Of a stretch of 64,000 nucleotides of DNA, positions 17,177 through 25,511 are shown in pieces. Position 1 is the first letter of the stretch. Each line of letters begins with the position of its first letter. This DNA is from an uncultured Gemmatimonadota bacterium (GTDB lineage: Bacteria > Gemmatimonadota > Gemmatimonadetes > Gemmatimonadales > Gemmatimonadaceae): positions 45,580 through 109,579 of the forward strand of contig CAIVZZ010000002.1 of assembly GCA_903910555.1 (NCBI GenBank), in the 5' to 3' direction. The notes beneath the pieces are model-generated. The model had not been told where the DNA came from, searched no databases, and worked only from the letters and a program-made list of their open reading frames with translations. The translations under genes and the position numbers were made by a program.

Positions 17177-19194
17177 TGAAGCGAGTCTTGAGTTCGGCCG
17201 CACTCGCGGCAGGGTTTTTTCTTTCCGTGCCCCTTACCGATCGCATGGCGGACGCCGCCGCGGTCGGTCGCGACACGCCGCCGGCCGGGTCGGTCACTGC
17301 GCTTAGCGTCGTGCCCGGATCTGGTCACGCGGATGTCGTGATCGCAGTCGAAGGGCCATCGATCGAAATCATCGACTTCACACTCGAGAGTCCGCGCCGC
17401 GTCGTTGTCGACTTGAAGGGCGCGACGCTCGGCATAGCCGCGCGCCTCTACGACAAGGTCAGTCGTGGCGGCATCACCAACGTTCGCATGGCGCAGTGGA
17501 AGCCGGAGATCGTTCGCGTCGTGCTCGATCTCGACGGTCCGCGCGAGTATTCCATCGTCCGCGAAGATCATGATGTACGTGTGTCGGTGACGGGTCCGGC
17601 TGATTTCGCCGCATGGCGCATCGGCGCGGGTCATACCGCGGTAGTGGGTGAGGTGTCAGTGGCGGCACGGTCAGACGCGGCTGCAGTCGCCGCGGCGCCG
17701 GCGCCTGTGGCAGCAGCCGCGGCGCCAGCAGCTGCGCCAGCGCCCGGACCAGTGCAGGCGGATCCTCCGCAGCGCGCGCCCATCACACGGGCGTCAACGA
17801 AGGTCGCGGAGCCGCAGCAGTCGCAGGAGCGCGCGATCACCGTCGATTTCCAGGACGTCGACATTCGCGACGTGATCACATCGTTCGCCGTCTACAGCGG
17901 CCGCACGATCGTGGTCGGCAAAGGCGTCGCCGGAACGGTGACTGCCAGCATCAAAGATCAGCCGTGGGATGTCGCGCTGCGTTCGATCCTGCAGTCGCAG
18001 GGGCTCAACGCGCTCGAGGACGCCTCCGGCATCATCACGGTCGACAGTTACACGAACATTGCCGATCGCGCAAAGGTTGAACCGCTCTACACGCACGTCA
18101 TCTCGGTGAACTACGCAAAGGCCGAGGTAATGGCGAACACGGTGAAGTCGCTGCTCGGCGCGGGCTGCGGAGGCGGTGCGGCTGGTGGCGGCGGAGGCGG
18201 CGGTGGCGGTGCCGGCGGCGCGGCAGGTGCGCCCGCGGCTTCGGGTGCGACCACGTGCAGTTCGCGCGGCTCGGCGAGCTTCGACGAAAAGACGAATACG
18301 GTGATCGTCACCGAGACGCCGTCGCGCCTCGCTGACATCGAGAGCTATATCCACGACCTCGACATCCGCACGCCGCAGGTGTCGATCAAGGCGAAAATTA
18401 TTTCGGTCGACCGCACCTCCACCGAGCAGCTCGGCCTGAGCTACGATCTCGGAAGCGCCAACACGTTCTCGAATGCGCTCGTCACGCGCTTCGCGGACGC
18501 AGCGGGCACGCAGCCCGTGACCGGCACGTATCGCGTGAACCTGGCCGGCGATGGTCTCGCCGGCGTCGCGAACGCGACGCGCCAGTATCAGTCGACGTCC
18601 GCGCTCTCGCTCATTTACAACATGACGCTGGGCGGCTTCAACCTCACGTCGTTCCTCGACGCGATGAGCCAGCAGAACCTCACCGACGTTCAGGCCGAAC
18701 CGAGCGTGACGACGGTCGACAACAAAGAAGCGATTCTCTTTGCCGGCCAGAACATCAAGTTCTTGCTGACGCCGCCGGTCATTCCGGGGCAGATCCAGGC
18801 GGTCGCACCGCAGATTCAGTCGCAGGACATCGGCATCACGCTGAAAGTGACTCCGCACGTGACGGCCAACCGTCAGGTGCTGATGGATGTGTATGCCGAG
18901 CAGCAGGTGCTGCAGACCACGACGGTCGCCGGCCCGCAGGTTGCCAAGCGCAACAGCACGAACCAAGTGCTCGTGGGTGATGGTGAGACTGCGGTGATCA
19001 GCGGCCTGACGCAGACGCAGATCGCGAAGAACAAGACGGGCATCCCGTTCCTCATGGATCTTCCGGGCATCGGCAAGTTCTTCTCGCAGAGCGACAGCCA
19101 GGAGCGTAAGCAGGACCTGCTGATCCTCGTGACGCCGCACATCGTTGACGAAGGCGAAGTCATCGGCCCTCCGGGCACGAATAAGAAGCCGTAA
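17176..19194 (+). CDS. pilQ: Type IV pilus secretin PilQ
   Basis: Outer-membrane secretin of about 672 residues. ATG at 17176 has AGGAG 6 bp upstream; GTG at 17173 would add one residue. Domains in order: signal peptide; AMIN domain (about 45-135, IEIIDFTLESPRRVVVDLKG); Ala/Pro linker; STN/N0 (about 218-290, ITVDFQDVDIRDVITSF); N1 (about 295-400) split by a glycine-only loop near residues 332-350 and followed by ATTCSSRGSASFD; secretin core to the end (VQAEPSVTTVDNKEAILFAG, LMDLPGIGKFFSQSD). It forms the pore for the pilus. The 3' end is followed by a clear terminator. Confidence 0.93.
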   Translation: MKRVLSSAALAAGFFLSVPLTDRMADAAAVGRDTPPAGSVTALSVVPGSGHADVVIAVEGPSIEIIDFTLESPRRVVVDLKGATLGIAARLYDKVSRGGITNVRMAQWKPEIVRVVLDLDGPREYSIVREDHDVRVSVTGPADFAAWRIGAGHTAVVGEVSVAARSDAAAVAAAPAPVAAAAAPAAAPAPGPVQADPPQRAPITRASTKVAEPQQSQERAITVDFQDVDIRDVITSFAVYSGRTIVVGKGVAGTVTASIKDQPWDVALRSILQSQGLNALEDASGIITVDSYTNIADRAKVEPLYTHVISVNYAKAEVMANTVKSLLGAGCGGGAAGGGGGGGGGAGGAAGAPAASGATTCSSRGSASFDEKTNTVIVTETPSRLADIESYIHDLDIRTPQVSIKAKIISVDRTSTEQLGLSYDLGSANTFSNALVTRFADAAGTQPVTGTYRVNLAGDGLAGVANATRQYQSTSALSLIYNMTLGGFNLTSFLDAMSQQNLTDVQAEPSVTTVDNKEAILFAGQNIKFLLTPPVIPGQIQAVAPQIQSQDIGITLKVTPHVTANRQVLMDVYAEQQVLQTTTVAGPQVAKRNSTNQVLVGDGETAVISGLTQTQIAKNKTGIPFLMDLPGIGKFFSQSDSQERKQDLLILVTPHIVDEGEVIGPPGTNKKP

Positions 19195-19218
19195 TTTCGG
19201 AGTCGCTTGGTTAAGTTG

Positions 19219-19257
19219 AACGGGTCCGGCCAAAGTGCCGGACCCGTTTGGTTTTTG
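19219..19257 (+). terminator. Rho-independent terminator after pilQ
   Basis: AACGGGTCCGGC at 19219-19230 pairs with GCCGGACCCGTT at 19237-19248 around a CAAAGT loop and is followed by TGGTTTTTG. This closes the pilus block before aroC. Confidence 0.9.
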
Positions 19258-19270
19258 AAGCCGTTGGCAA

Positions 19271-19312
19271 ATTGGTTCACAGATCACCGACCAACAGAGA
19301 ACAGTTAACGCC
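19271..19312. repeat. Dispersed intergenic repeat-like motif (copy A)
   Basis: The leader of aroC contains CACCGACCAACAG followed by AACAGTTAACG. Related words occur at 56099-56135 and in both arms of the palindrome at 23719-23874. It may belong to a dispersed intergenic repeat family. It could also hold promoter elements for aroC. Confidence 0.4.
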
Positions 19313-19313
19313 C

Positions 19314-20513
19314 GTGCCAATTCGTTTTACGACAGCTGGCGAAAGCCACGGCAAAGCCCTCATAGCTCTGCTCGAGGGCTGCCCCGCCGGCCTCCCGCTC
19401 CTCGCGGCTCAGGTCGACGAACAGCTCGTCCGCCGCCAGCAAGGCTACGGCCGCGGCCGCCGCATGCAGATCGAGCAGGACCACGTCGAGTTCCTCTCCG
19501 GCGTTCGCGCCGGCGAAACGCTCGGCTCGCCGATCGCGATGCTCATTCCGAATCGCGACTGGAAGAACTGGCAGGAAATCATGGATGCCGCGCCGCGCCC
19601 CGAAGATTCCGAAGAGGCCGGTCGCAAACGTCAGGTCACGCGCGTGCGCCCCGGCCACGCCGATCTCACCGGCATCCTCAAGTACGATCGCGACGACGCG
19701 CGCGACATTCTCGAACGCGCCTCTGCGCGTGAAACCACCGCGCGCGTTGCCGCCGGCGCCATCTGCCGAACGCTGCTCGCGCAGTTCGGCATCACCATCG
19801 GGTCACACCTCGTGCATCTGGGTGGAATCGATGCTGAGCGACCAAACCCGTTCCCACAAGAAATTAATGGCGCCGCAGATGAGTCTCCGCTGCGCACGCT
19901 CGACAAAACCGCCGAAGCGATGATGATCGCGCGCATCGACGCGGCGAAAGCCGACGGCAATACACTCGGCGGAATCTGTGAAGTTGTCGTCGACGGTCTC
20001 CCCGTGGGACTCGGCAGTCACGTGAGCTGGGACCGCAAACTCGACGGCCGCCTCGCGGGCGCGATGCTCTCGATTCCCGCAGTGAAGGGCGCCGAGATCG
20101 GCATGGGCTTCGAGGCGGCGCGCCGCATGGGCTCCGAAGTGCACGACGAAATCGAAATGGCGAACGATCGTGTCCGCACCGGCAACGTTCGCAGGAAAAC
20201 GAATCGTGCGGGCGGACTGGAAGGCGGCATGACGACCGGCGAGCCGCTCGTCGTGCGCATTGCGATGAAGCCGATCAGCACGCTCATGAAACCGCTCGGC
20301 ACGATCGATACGAAGACCGCCGCTCCCGCCGCCGCGACGGCAGAGCGAAGCGATGTCACCGCAGTGCCCGCGATGGGTGTGATCGCCGAAGCGATGGCCG
20401 CGCTCGTTCTCGCCGACGCGTTCGTCGAGAAGTTCGGCGGAGATTCTCTCTCTGAATTGCGCCGCAACCACGATGCCTACATTTCGCACATCGCAACCCG
20501 TATCAGCAGTTAG
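19314..20513 (+). CDS. aroC: Chorismate synthase
   Basis: Enzyme of 399 residues that turns 5-enolpyruvylshikimate-3-phosphate into chorismate, the last step of the shikimate pathway, with reduced FMN as cofactor. GTG at 19314 is chosen because it gives the conserved N-terminus (VPIRFTTAGESHGKALIAL). Other signatures are QGYGRGRRMQIEQD, RPGHADLTGILKY and RASARETTARVAAGAICR. The C-terminal GGMTTGEPLVVRIAMKPIST is also typical. Length fits the longer bacterial form. The shikimate kinase gene starts inside its last 41 bp, so two pathway steps are translationally coupled. Confidence 0.96.
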   Translation: MPIRFTTAGESHGKALIALLEGCPAGLPLLAAQVDEQLVRRQQGYGRGRRMQIEQDHVEFLSGVRAGETLGSPIAMLIPNRDWKNWQEIMDAAPRPEDSEEAGRKRQVTRVRPGHADLTGILKYDRDDARDILERASARETTARVAAGAICRTLLAQFGITIGSHLVHLGGIDAERPNPFPQEINGAADESPLRTLDKTAEAMMIARIDAAKADGNTLGGICEVVVDGLPVGLGSHVSWDRKLDGRLAGAMLSIPAVKGAEIGMGFEAARRMGSEVHDEIEMANDRVRTGNVRRKTNRAGGLEGGMTTGEPLVVRIAMKPISTLMKPLGTIDTKTAAPAAATAERSDVTAVPAMGVIAEAMAALVLADAFVEKFGGDSLSELRRNHDAYISHIATRISS

Positions 20514-21036
20514 CGACTCCTCACCCCTCACGCCCCACCTGATTTTGGTGGGGCTCCCGGGTGCGGGAAAGACGGCAGTCGCCCGCGTCGTCGGTGAGCA
20601 GCTCGCGCGGCAGGTGCTCGATTTTGACGCGGAGATTTCGCGTCGCGAGCACGTTTCAGTTGCCGAGATTTTCGGGTCGCACGGCGAAGCGTACTTCCGC
20701 AAACTCGAGCGCAATCTCACTGAAGAGCTGCGCGAGACCGGCGGGATGGTGCTCTCGCCGGGGTCTGGATGGATCGCAAATCCCGGCTGCGCGGAGCTCC
20801 TGAGGCCGCCGGCAATGATGGTGTATCTCAAGGTGCGCCCTGAGACGGCTTTGGCGCGTATGGGGACGGCTGCGGCGGAGAGGCCGTTGCTGAGGCGCCC
20901 CGATCCCGTGGGCGAACTCCGCAAGCTCCTTGAGGCCCGCGAGGCCATGTATGTGCAATCAGATCATACGGTTAGCACTGAAAAGATGACACTCCAACAA
21001 GTTGCCGATACTATAATTGCGCTTGCGAGGGCTTGA
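20473..21036 (+). CDS. aroK: Shikimate kinase
   Basis: P-loop kinase of 187 residues that phosphorylates shikimate. Walker A is LILVGLPGAGKTAVARVVG (about 23-41), with Asp in QVLDFDAEI for Mg/shikimate binding, the GGMVLSPGSGW substrate loop and the LID arginines in AAERPLLRRP. The ATG at 20473 lies inside aroC; later in-frame starts would remove residues just before the P-loop, so this start with an 18-residue extension is preferred. Confidence 0.9.
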   Translation: MPTFRTSQPVSAVSDSSPLTPHLILVGLPGAGKTAVARVVGEQLARQVLDFDAEISRREHVSVAEIFGSHGEAYFRKLERNLTEELRETGGMVLSPGSGWIANPGCAELLRPPAMMVYLKVRPETALARMGTAAAERPLLRRPDPVGELRKLLEAREAMYVQSDHTVSTEKMTLQQVADTIIALARA

Positions 21037-21115
21037 CGGGGGGACTAGGATAGGCGTCAGGTGATTGGCGTTACAACTATAGAGTGGGCGTTCGGGGTAC
21101 GAGTGGTACTTAAGC

Positions 21116-21149
21116 GGGCCGGGGTCGCCATACGGGCGGTTCCCGGCCC
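21116..21149 (+). promoter_or_regulatory. GC-rich hairpin in the topA leader
   Basis: GGGCCGGG at 21116-21123 can pair with CCCGGCCC at 21142-21149. There is no U-run, so it is a leader structure or weak terminator rather than a standard intrinsic terminator. It lies 45 bp upstream of topA within the 157-bp gap after aroK. Confidence 0.45.
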
Positions 21150-21193
21150 ATCGCATCGGATTCAGTCAGCGCGAGAGCGCGAGCACCAATACC

Positions 21194-23689
21194 ATGGCCA
21201 CCAAGAAAAAAGCAGCAGTTTCAGCAGAAAAAAAGAAGGCCGCCAAGGTCACAATGAAGGCGGCCCCTAAAACCGTGAAAAAGAAGGCGGCCGTAAAGAA
21301 GCCCGCCGCCGCGAAAGCGCGCACGAAAGCTGTGAAGGTCGTCGAGGACATCGAGGAAGAGTCTTCGAACGAATCCAGCAACGGTGCAAATCACAGCGGC
21401 AAGGCACTCGTCATCGTCGAGTCGCCCGGAAAGGTGAAGTCGATCGGCAAGTATCTCGGCTCCGGCTACAGCGTCAAGGCGACCGTCGGACACATCCGCG
21501 ATCTGCCGACGAGAACGCTCGGCATCGATCTCGAAGATGAGTTCGAGCCCGAGTACGTCACGATCCCGGGAAAAGAGAAGATCGTCGCGGATCTCAAAGC
21601 GGCGGCCAAAGGCGCGCGCGCTGTGTTCATCGCGACCGACCCTGATCGCGAGGGTGAGGCGATCGCGTGGCACGTACAGAGCCAGATCAAGGGCAAGACC
21701 GCTCCGCCGATCCGGCGCGTGCTCTTCCACGAGATCACGAAAGAGGCAGTGACGCGCGCCATCGAGAACGCGGGGCAGATCAACCAGAAGAAAGTTGACG
21801 CGCAGCAGGCACGCCGTGTTCTCGATCGTCTCGTCGGCTACAAGGCGAGCCCGGTGCTCTGGAAGACAGTAAAGAAGGGACTTTCGGCGGGACGCGTGCA
21901 GACGGTGGCGCTCCGCATGCTGGTGGAACGCGAGCGTGAGATTCGCGCGTTTACCGCCGTGGAGTACTGGACCATCGCGGCGGCGCTCGAGCACGAGAAC
22001 CAGGCGTTCACGGCGAAGCTGCACCACATGGACGGCAACAAGCCGCTCATTCCGAACGCAGAGAGCGCGAAAGCGATCGTCGATGATGTATCGGGCCGTA
22101 AGACGTTCGATGTCACCGACATCAAACGTCGCGAGCGTCGCAAGAATCCCGCGGAGCCGTTCAAGACGAGCACGCTGCAGCAGGAGGCCGCGAAAAAGCT
22201 CGGCTACGGGTCGAAGCGCACGATGCGTCTCGCGCAGAATCTTTACGAAGGCATCGAGCTCGGGAAGGCCGAGGGCTCGGTTGGTCTCATCACGTACATG
22301 CGTACGGACTCGACGCGAATCGCCGAGAGCGCGGTGACAACGGCGCGTGACTTTTTGCGCTCGCAATACTCAGAGGAGTACCTCGCGAAAACGCCGATGT
22401 TCTACGGCGCGGCGGGCGATACCAACGCGCAGGACGCGCACGAAGGCATCCGCCCGACGGATCCGTCGCGCACGCCCGATTCGGTGCAGAAGTTCGTGTC
22501 GCCTGAGCAGTTCAAGCTGTATCAGCTGATCTGGCAACGCTTCATGGCGAGCCAGATGGCGCCCGCGGTGTTCGATACGACCACGGTCGATTTCAACATT
22601 CAGACGTCACAGCATCAATATCTGTTTCGTGCGACCGGCTCTGTCATCAAGTTCAAAGGCTTCCTCTCGCTCTACAAAGAGACGCGCGAGGAAGGGGACA
22701 GCAAGGCGCTCGAAGACGAGCAGGCGTTGCCGTCGATCGAAGCCGGCGCAAAAATTCCGGTGAAGGAGATCAAGCCGACGCAGCATTTCACCGAGCCGCC
22801 GCCGCGTTTTTCGGAAGCGAGTCTGGTGAAAGAGCTCGAACGCCTCGGCATCGGCCGCCCGTCGACGTACGCATCGATCATCTCGACGCTGACCGAGCGG
22901 CATTACGCCGAACTCGAGCAGCGCCGTTTCTTCCCGACGCCGCTTGGCGAGAGCGTCGAGAAAGTGATGGTGAAGCAGTTCCCCGACGAGTTCAATGTTG
23001 GGTTCACGGCGGCGATGGAACGCGAGCTCGATAAAGTCGAAGACGGCGAAATGCCCTGGCAGAAAGTGCTGAAGGGTTTCTACGGGCCGTTCGAGAAAGC
23101 GCTGGGTGCGGTGGATTACGAAGCGCTGATCCACGAAGCGCACGATCTCAGCGCGCTCGAAAACGACAAGTGTCCGACCTGCGGCGGCAAGCTCGTCGCG
23201 AAGGGTGGATTCTTCGGGCCGTTCATCGCTTGCGAGAATCATCCGAAGACGTGCAAGTACACGCGTCCGCTCAAGGGTGAGCGCGTTCCGCCTGTGCTCA
23301 CTGAGTTCCCGTGCCCGGTGTGCGGCAAGATGATGGTTGTCCGCCGCGGCCGTTCGGGCGAGTTCCTCGGCTGCAGCGGTTTTCCAAAATGCCGCGGAAC
23401 ACGCTCGATGCCGACGGGGGTGAAATGTCCGAAGGACGGCGGCGATATCGCAGCGCGGCGCTCGAAGAAGCGCGGCAAGGCGTTCTACGGCTGCGAGAAT
23501 TATCCGAAGTGCGATTTTGTCTGCTGGGATAAACCAGTTGCCGAGGTATGTCCGGAGTGCGGCAATGTCGGCGCGGAGTCGAAGTCGTCAAAGACGCGCG
23601 GATCGTACAGGAAATGTTTGAAGTGCGCGAATGAGTGGTCGGTGGCGGAGCCGGCGGAGGTTGTGGAGGCGGAGGCGGTGCCCGCTTAG
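21194..23689 (+). CDS. topA: DNA topoisomerase I
   Basis: Type IA topoisomerase of 831 residues that relaxes negative supercoils. The Toprim domain begins ALVIVESPGKVKSIGKYLG (about 70-90) and has the acidic triad ATDPDREGEAIAW. The catalytic tyrosine is in GLITYMRTDSTR, and three C-terminal zinc ribbons are visible (CPTCGGKL...CENHPKTC; CPVCGKMM...CSGFPKC; CPECGNVGA...CLKC), with a fourth, cysteine-poor repeat between. An added lysine/alanine-rich N-terminal tail (about residues 1-65, KKK/AAK repeats then an acidic patch) is unusual and resembles histone-H1-like tails. It may help DNA binding. Confidence 0.95.
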   Translation: MATKKKAAVSAEKKKAAKVTMKAAPKTVKKKAAVKKPAAAKARTKAVKVVEDIEEESSNESSNGANHSGKALVIVESPGKVKSIGKYLGSGYSVKATVGHIRDLPTRTLGIDLEDEFEPEYVTIPGKEKIVADLKAAAKGARAVFIATDPDREGEAIAWHVQSQIKGKTAPPIRRVLFHEITKEAVTRAIENAGQINQKKVDAQQARRVLDRLVGYKASPVLWKTVKKGLSAGRVQTVALRMLVEREREIRAFTAVEYWTIAAALEHENQAFTAKLHHMDGNKPLIPNAESAKAIVDDVSGRKTFDVTDIKRRERRKNPAEPFKTSTLQQEAAKKLGYGSKRTMRLAQNLYEGIELGKAEGSVGLITYMRTDSTRIAESAVTTARDFLRSQYSEEYLAKTPMFYGAAGDTNAQDAHEGIRPTDPSRTPDSVQKFVSPEQFKLYQLIWQRFMASQMAPAVFDTTTVDFNIQTSQHQYLFRATGSVIKFKGFLSLYKETREEGDSKALEDEQALPSIEAGAKIPVKEIKPTQHFTEPPPRFSEASLVKELERLGIGRPSTYASIISTLTERHYAELEQRRFFPTPLGESVEKVMVKQFPDEFNVGFTAAMERELDKVEDGEMPWQKVLKGFYGPFEKALGAVDYEALIHEAHDLSALENDKCPTCGGKLVAKGGFFGPFIACENHPKTCKYTRPLKGERVPPVLTEFPCPVCGKMMVVRRGRSGEFLGCSGFPKCRGTRSMPTGVKCPKDGGDIAARRSKKRGKAFYGCENYPKCDFVCWDKPVAEVCPECGNVGAESKSSKTRGSYRKCLKCANEWSVAEPAEVVEAEAVPA

Positions 23690-23718
23690 CCAACTACAGG
23701 AGCGGTTTTTGGTTTTGG

Positions 23719-23874
23719 CAACAAAAGGTGTGCGTTAACGGTCGTTGGTTGGCCGGGTATTGAACTAACTGCGACGGGACCGGTCGGTGCGTGGATGGAA
23801 TCACGCTCGACCGGTCCCGTTGTCGTTAGTTCATCAATCCGATACCAACGACCGTTAACGCATCCCTTTTGTTG
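23719..23874. repeat. 156-bp near-perfect palindrome between convergent genes
   Basis: Left arm 23719-23786 and right arm 23808-23874 are reverse complements apart from a few substitutions in the middle, around a 21-bp loop. The inner arm (GACGGGACCGGTCG / CGACCGGTCCCGT) and the outer arm (CAACAAAAGG, TGCGTTAACGGTCGTTGGT) pair almost without mismatch. It fills most of the 232-bp gap between topA and the convergent CoA ligase gene. It could act as a two-way terminator, and its size and symmetry also fit a miniature non-coding mobile element (MITE or REP doublet). No coding potential was seen. Confidence 0.85.
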
Positions 23875-23921
23875 TCAGAACTGAGTACGCAAAACGGTTC
23901 TTGGTGTTCAGCTCCTGGATT

Positions 23922-25454
23922 TCACCCAAGCCCCAGCTTCGCCGCCAACCCAATCCGCTGAAGTTTTCCGGTCGCCCCCACCGGAATCTCCTTCACGATC
24001 ACAATTTTCTTCGGCACCTTAAAGTCCGCGAGCTTCACCGCAGCAAACGCGCGCAGCTCTTTCTCATCCGCCGTGTGCCCCTCGCGCAGCACAATCGCCG
24101 CCCCGACCTCCTCACCGAGCATCTCGTGCGGCACCGCGAACGTCACGCACTGATGCACCGCCGGGTGCTCCATGATGATCTCGTCGACTTCACGCGGTGA
24201 AATTTTCTCACCGCCGCGATTGATGATCTCTTTCAAACGGCCAACGATCGAGAGATAACCTTCCTCGTCCATCGTCCCGACATCGCCGGTGCGAAACCAG
24301 CCATCAATGAATGCCGTGGCGTTTGCATCCGGATTGTTCTCGTATGCCGCCATCACGTTGCTGCCCTTGATGACGATCTCGCCGCGTGCGCCGACTGCTA
24401 CAGTCCTGCCCTGCTCATCCACCACGCGAATCTCCGGTCCGGCGGCAACGCCGACCGTGCCCGGCTTTCGCGCGCGCGGCGGCAGCGGATTGCTTGCCAT
24501 CTGATGCGCAGCCTCGGTCATGCCGTACGCCTCGGCAACTCGCGTGCGGAACACGCGCTCGAGATCGGCGAGCACCGTCGGCGGGAGCGAGGACGACGAC
24601 GAGCGGATGAAACGCAGCTTGCTCGCCGCGACCGCCTCGTCATTCTTGGATGCGCGCAGCAGAAGCGCCTGATGCATCGTCGGCACCGCCGTGTACCAGG
24701 TGGGCTTCGCCTCGCTAAGCCACGCGAAGAACTTCAGCGCATTGAATCCGGGCGTGCACCACACCGTGCCGCCGGCGGAGAGTGGCGCGAGCAGCGCGGC
24801 GATCAAACCGTGAATGTGAAAAAGCGGCATCACGATCAGTCCGACGTCGCTGCTCGTGAGCGATAACGTTCCGCGAATATTCGCCGCGGAGGCACACACG
24901 TTCTTCTGCGCGAGCGGCACGATCTTCGGACGCGACGTCGTCCCCGACGTATGCAGCACCAAAGCGATATCGTCCGGCGTCGCCAGGCGCGGCGTCGTGG
25001 GTTCCGTCGCCGTAAGCGTCGTGGGGAAGTCGAGCTCGAACGAACCGGCGCCCCGTTCCGGCGCGGCGACAAGATGCGCGATGGGGACGCCGAGTTTCGC
25101 CGCCACAGCGATTGCCGGCGAATCCTTCCCCGCGGCGACTACGAGCAGCTTCGCGCGCAGGTCGGTGAGGTAGAACTCAAACTCGTCGGCGCGATACGAC
25201 GGATTGAGCGGCGCCGCGGTGGCGCCGGCTCCGATGCAAAGGAATGCCGTCGCCATTTCAGGGCCGTTGTCGAGCACGATCGCGACGCGATCGGCGGCGC
25301 CGATTCCCCGTTCGTTCAATGCCGAGACAATGCCACGCACCTGCCGGCGCAGCGCGCCATAAGTGAGCGGAGCTCCGCCGGGCGCCATGATTGCCGTGTC
25401 ATTCTCCGCGCCCGCTTCAAGGAGCTGCGCGATCGTTCGTGCCGTATCAGTCAT
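23922..25454 (-). CDS. AMP-forming acyl-CoA ligase, oxalate--CoA ligase-like
   Basis: ANL-superfamily enzyme of 510 residues. The adenylation P-loop is LVLHTSGTTSRPKIVPL (about 168-184), A5 is VAEAYGMTEAAHQMASNPLP, A7 is WFRTGDVGTMDEEGYL, and the C-terminal catalytic lysine lies in IPVGATGKLQR. The text around A3-A5 (FHIHGLIAALL, TWYTAVPTMHQALL, LRFIRSSSSSL) is strikingly like the AAE3/Pcs60 oxalyl-CoA synthetases of plants and yeast. It is last in a minus-strand set after an OxlT-like antiporter gene, which supports a dicarboxylate substrate. Substrate remains inference; short acids are alternatives. Confidence 0.8.
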   Translation of the reverse strand: MTDTARTIAQLLEAGAENDTAIMAPGGAPLTYGALRRQVRGIVSALNERGIGAADRVAIVLDNGPEMATAFLCIGAGATAAPLNPSYRADEFEFYLTDLRAKLLVVAAGKDSPAIAVAAKLGVPIAHLVAAPERGAGSFELDFPTTLTATEPTTPRLATPDDIALVLHTSGTTSRPKIVPLAQKNVCASAANIRGTLSLTSSDVGLIVMPLFHIHGLIAALLAPLSAGGTVWCTPGFNALKFFAWLSEAKPTWYTAVPTMHQALLLRASKNDEAVAASKLRFIRSSSSSLPPTVLADLERVFRTRVAEAYGMTEAAHQMASNPLPPRARKPGTVGVAAGPEIRVVDEQGRTVAVGARGEIVIKGSNVMAAYENNPDANATAFIDGWFRTGDVGTMDEEGYLSIVGRLKEIINRGGEKISPREVDEIIMEHPAVHQCVTFAVPHEMLGEEVGAAIVLREGHTADEKELRAFAAVKLADFKVPKKIVIVKEIPVGATGKLQRIGLAAKLGLG

Positions 25455-25511
25455 GTTGTTGTCTGCCGTCTAAGGTCTTCCAGTCTAGCGTCTGAAAACG
25501 CCCTTCGCCCT

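Noticed and set aside
17794..19320. 508-codon open frame on the minus strand opposite pilQ
   Set aside because: Covers the secretin core in antisense; no recognisable domain and biased Arg/His/Asp composition.
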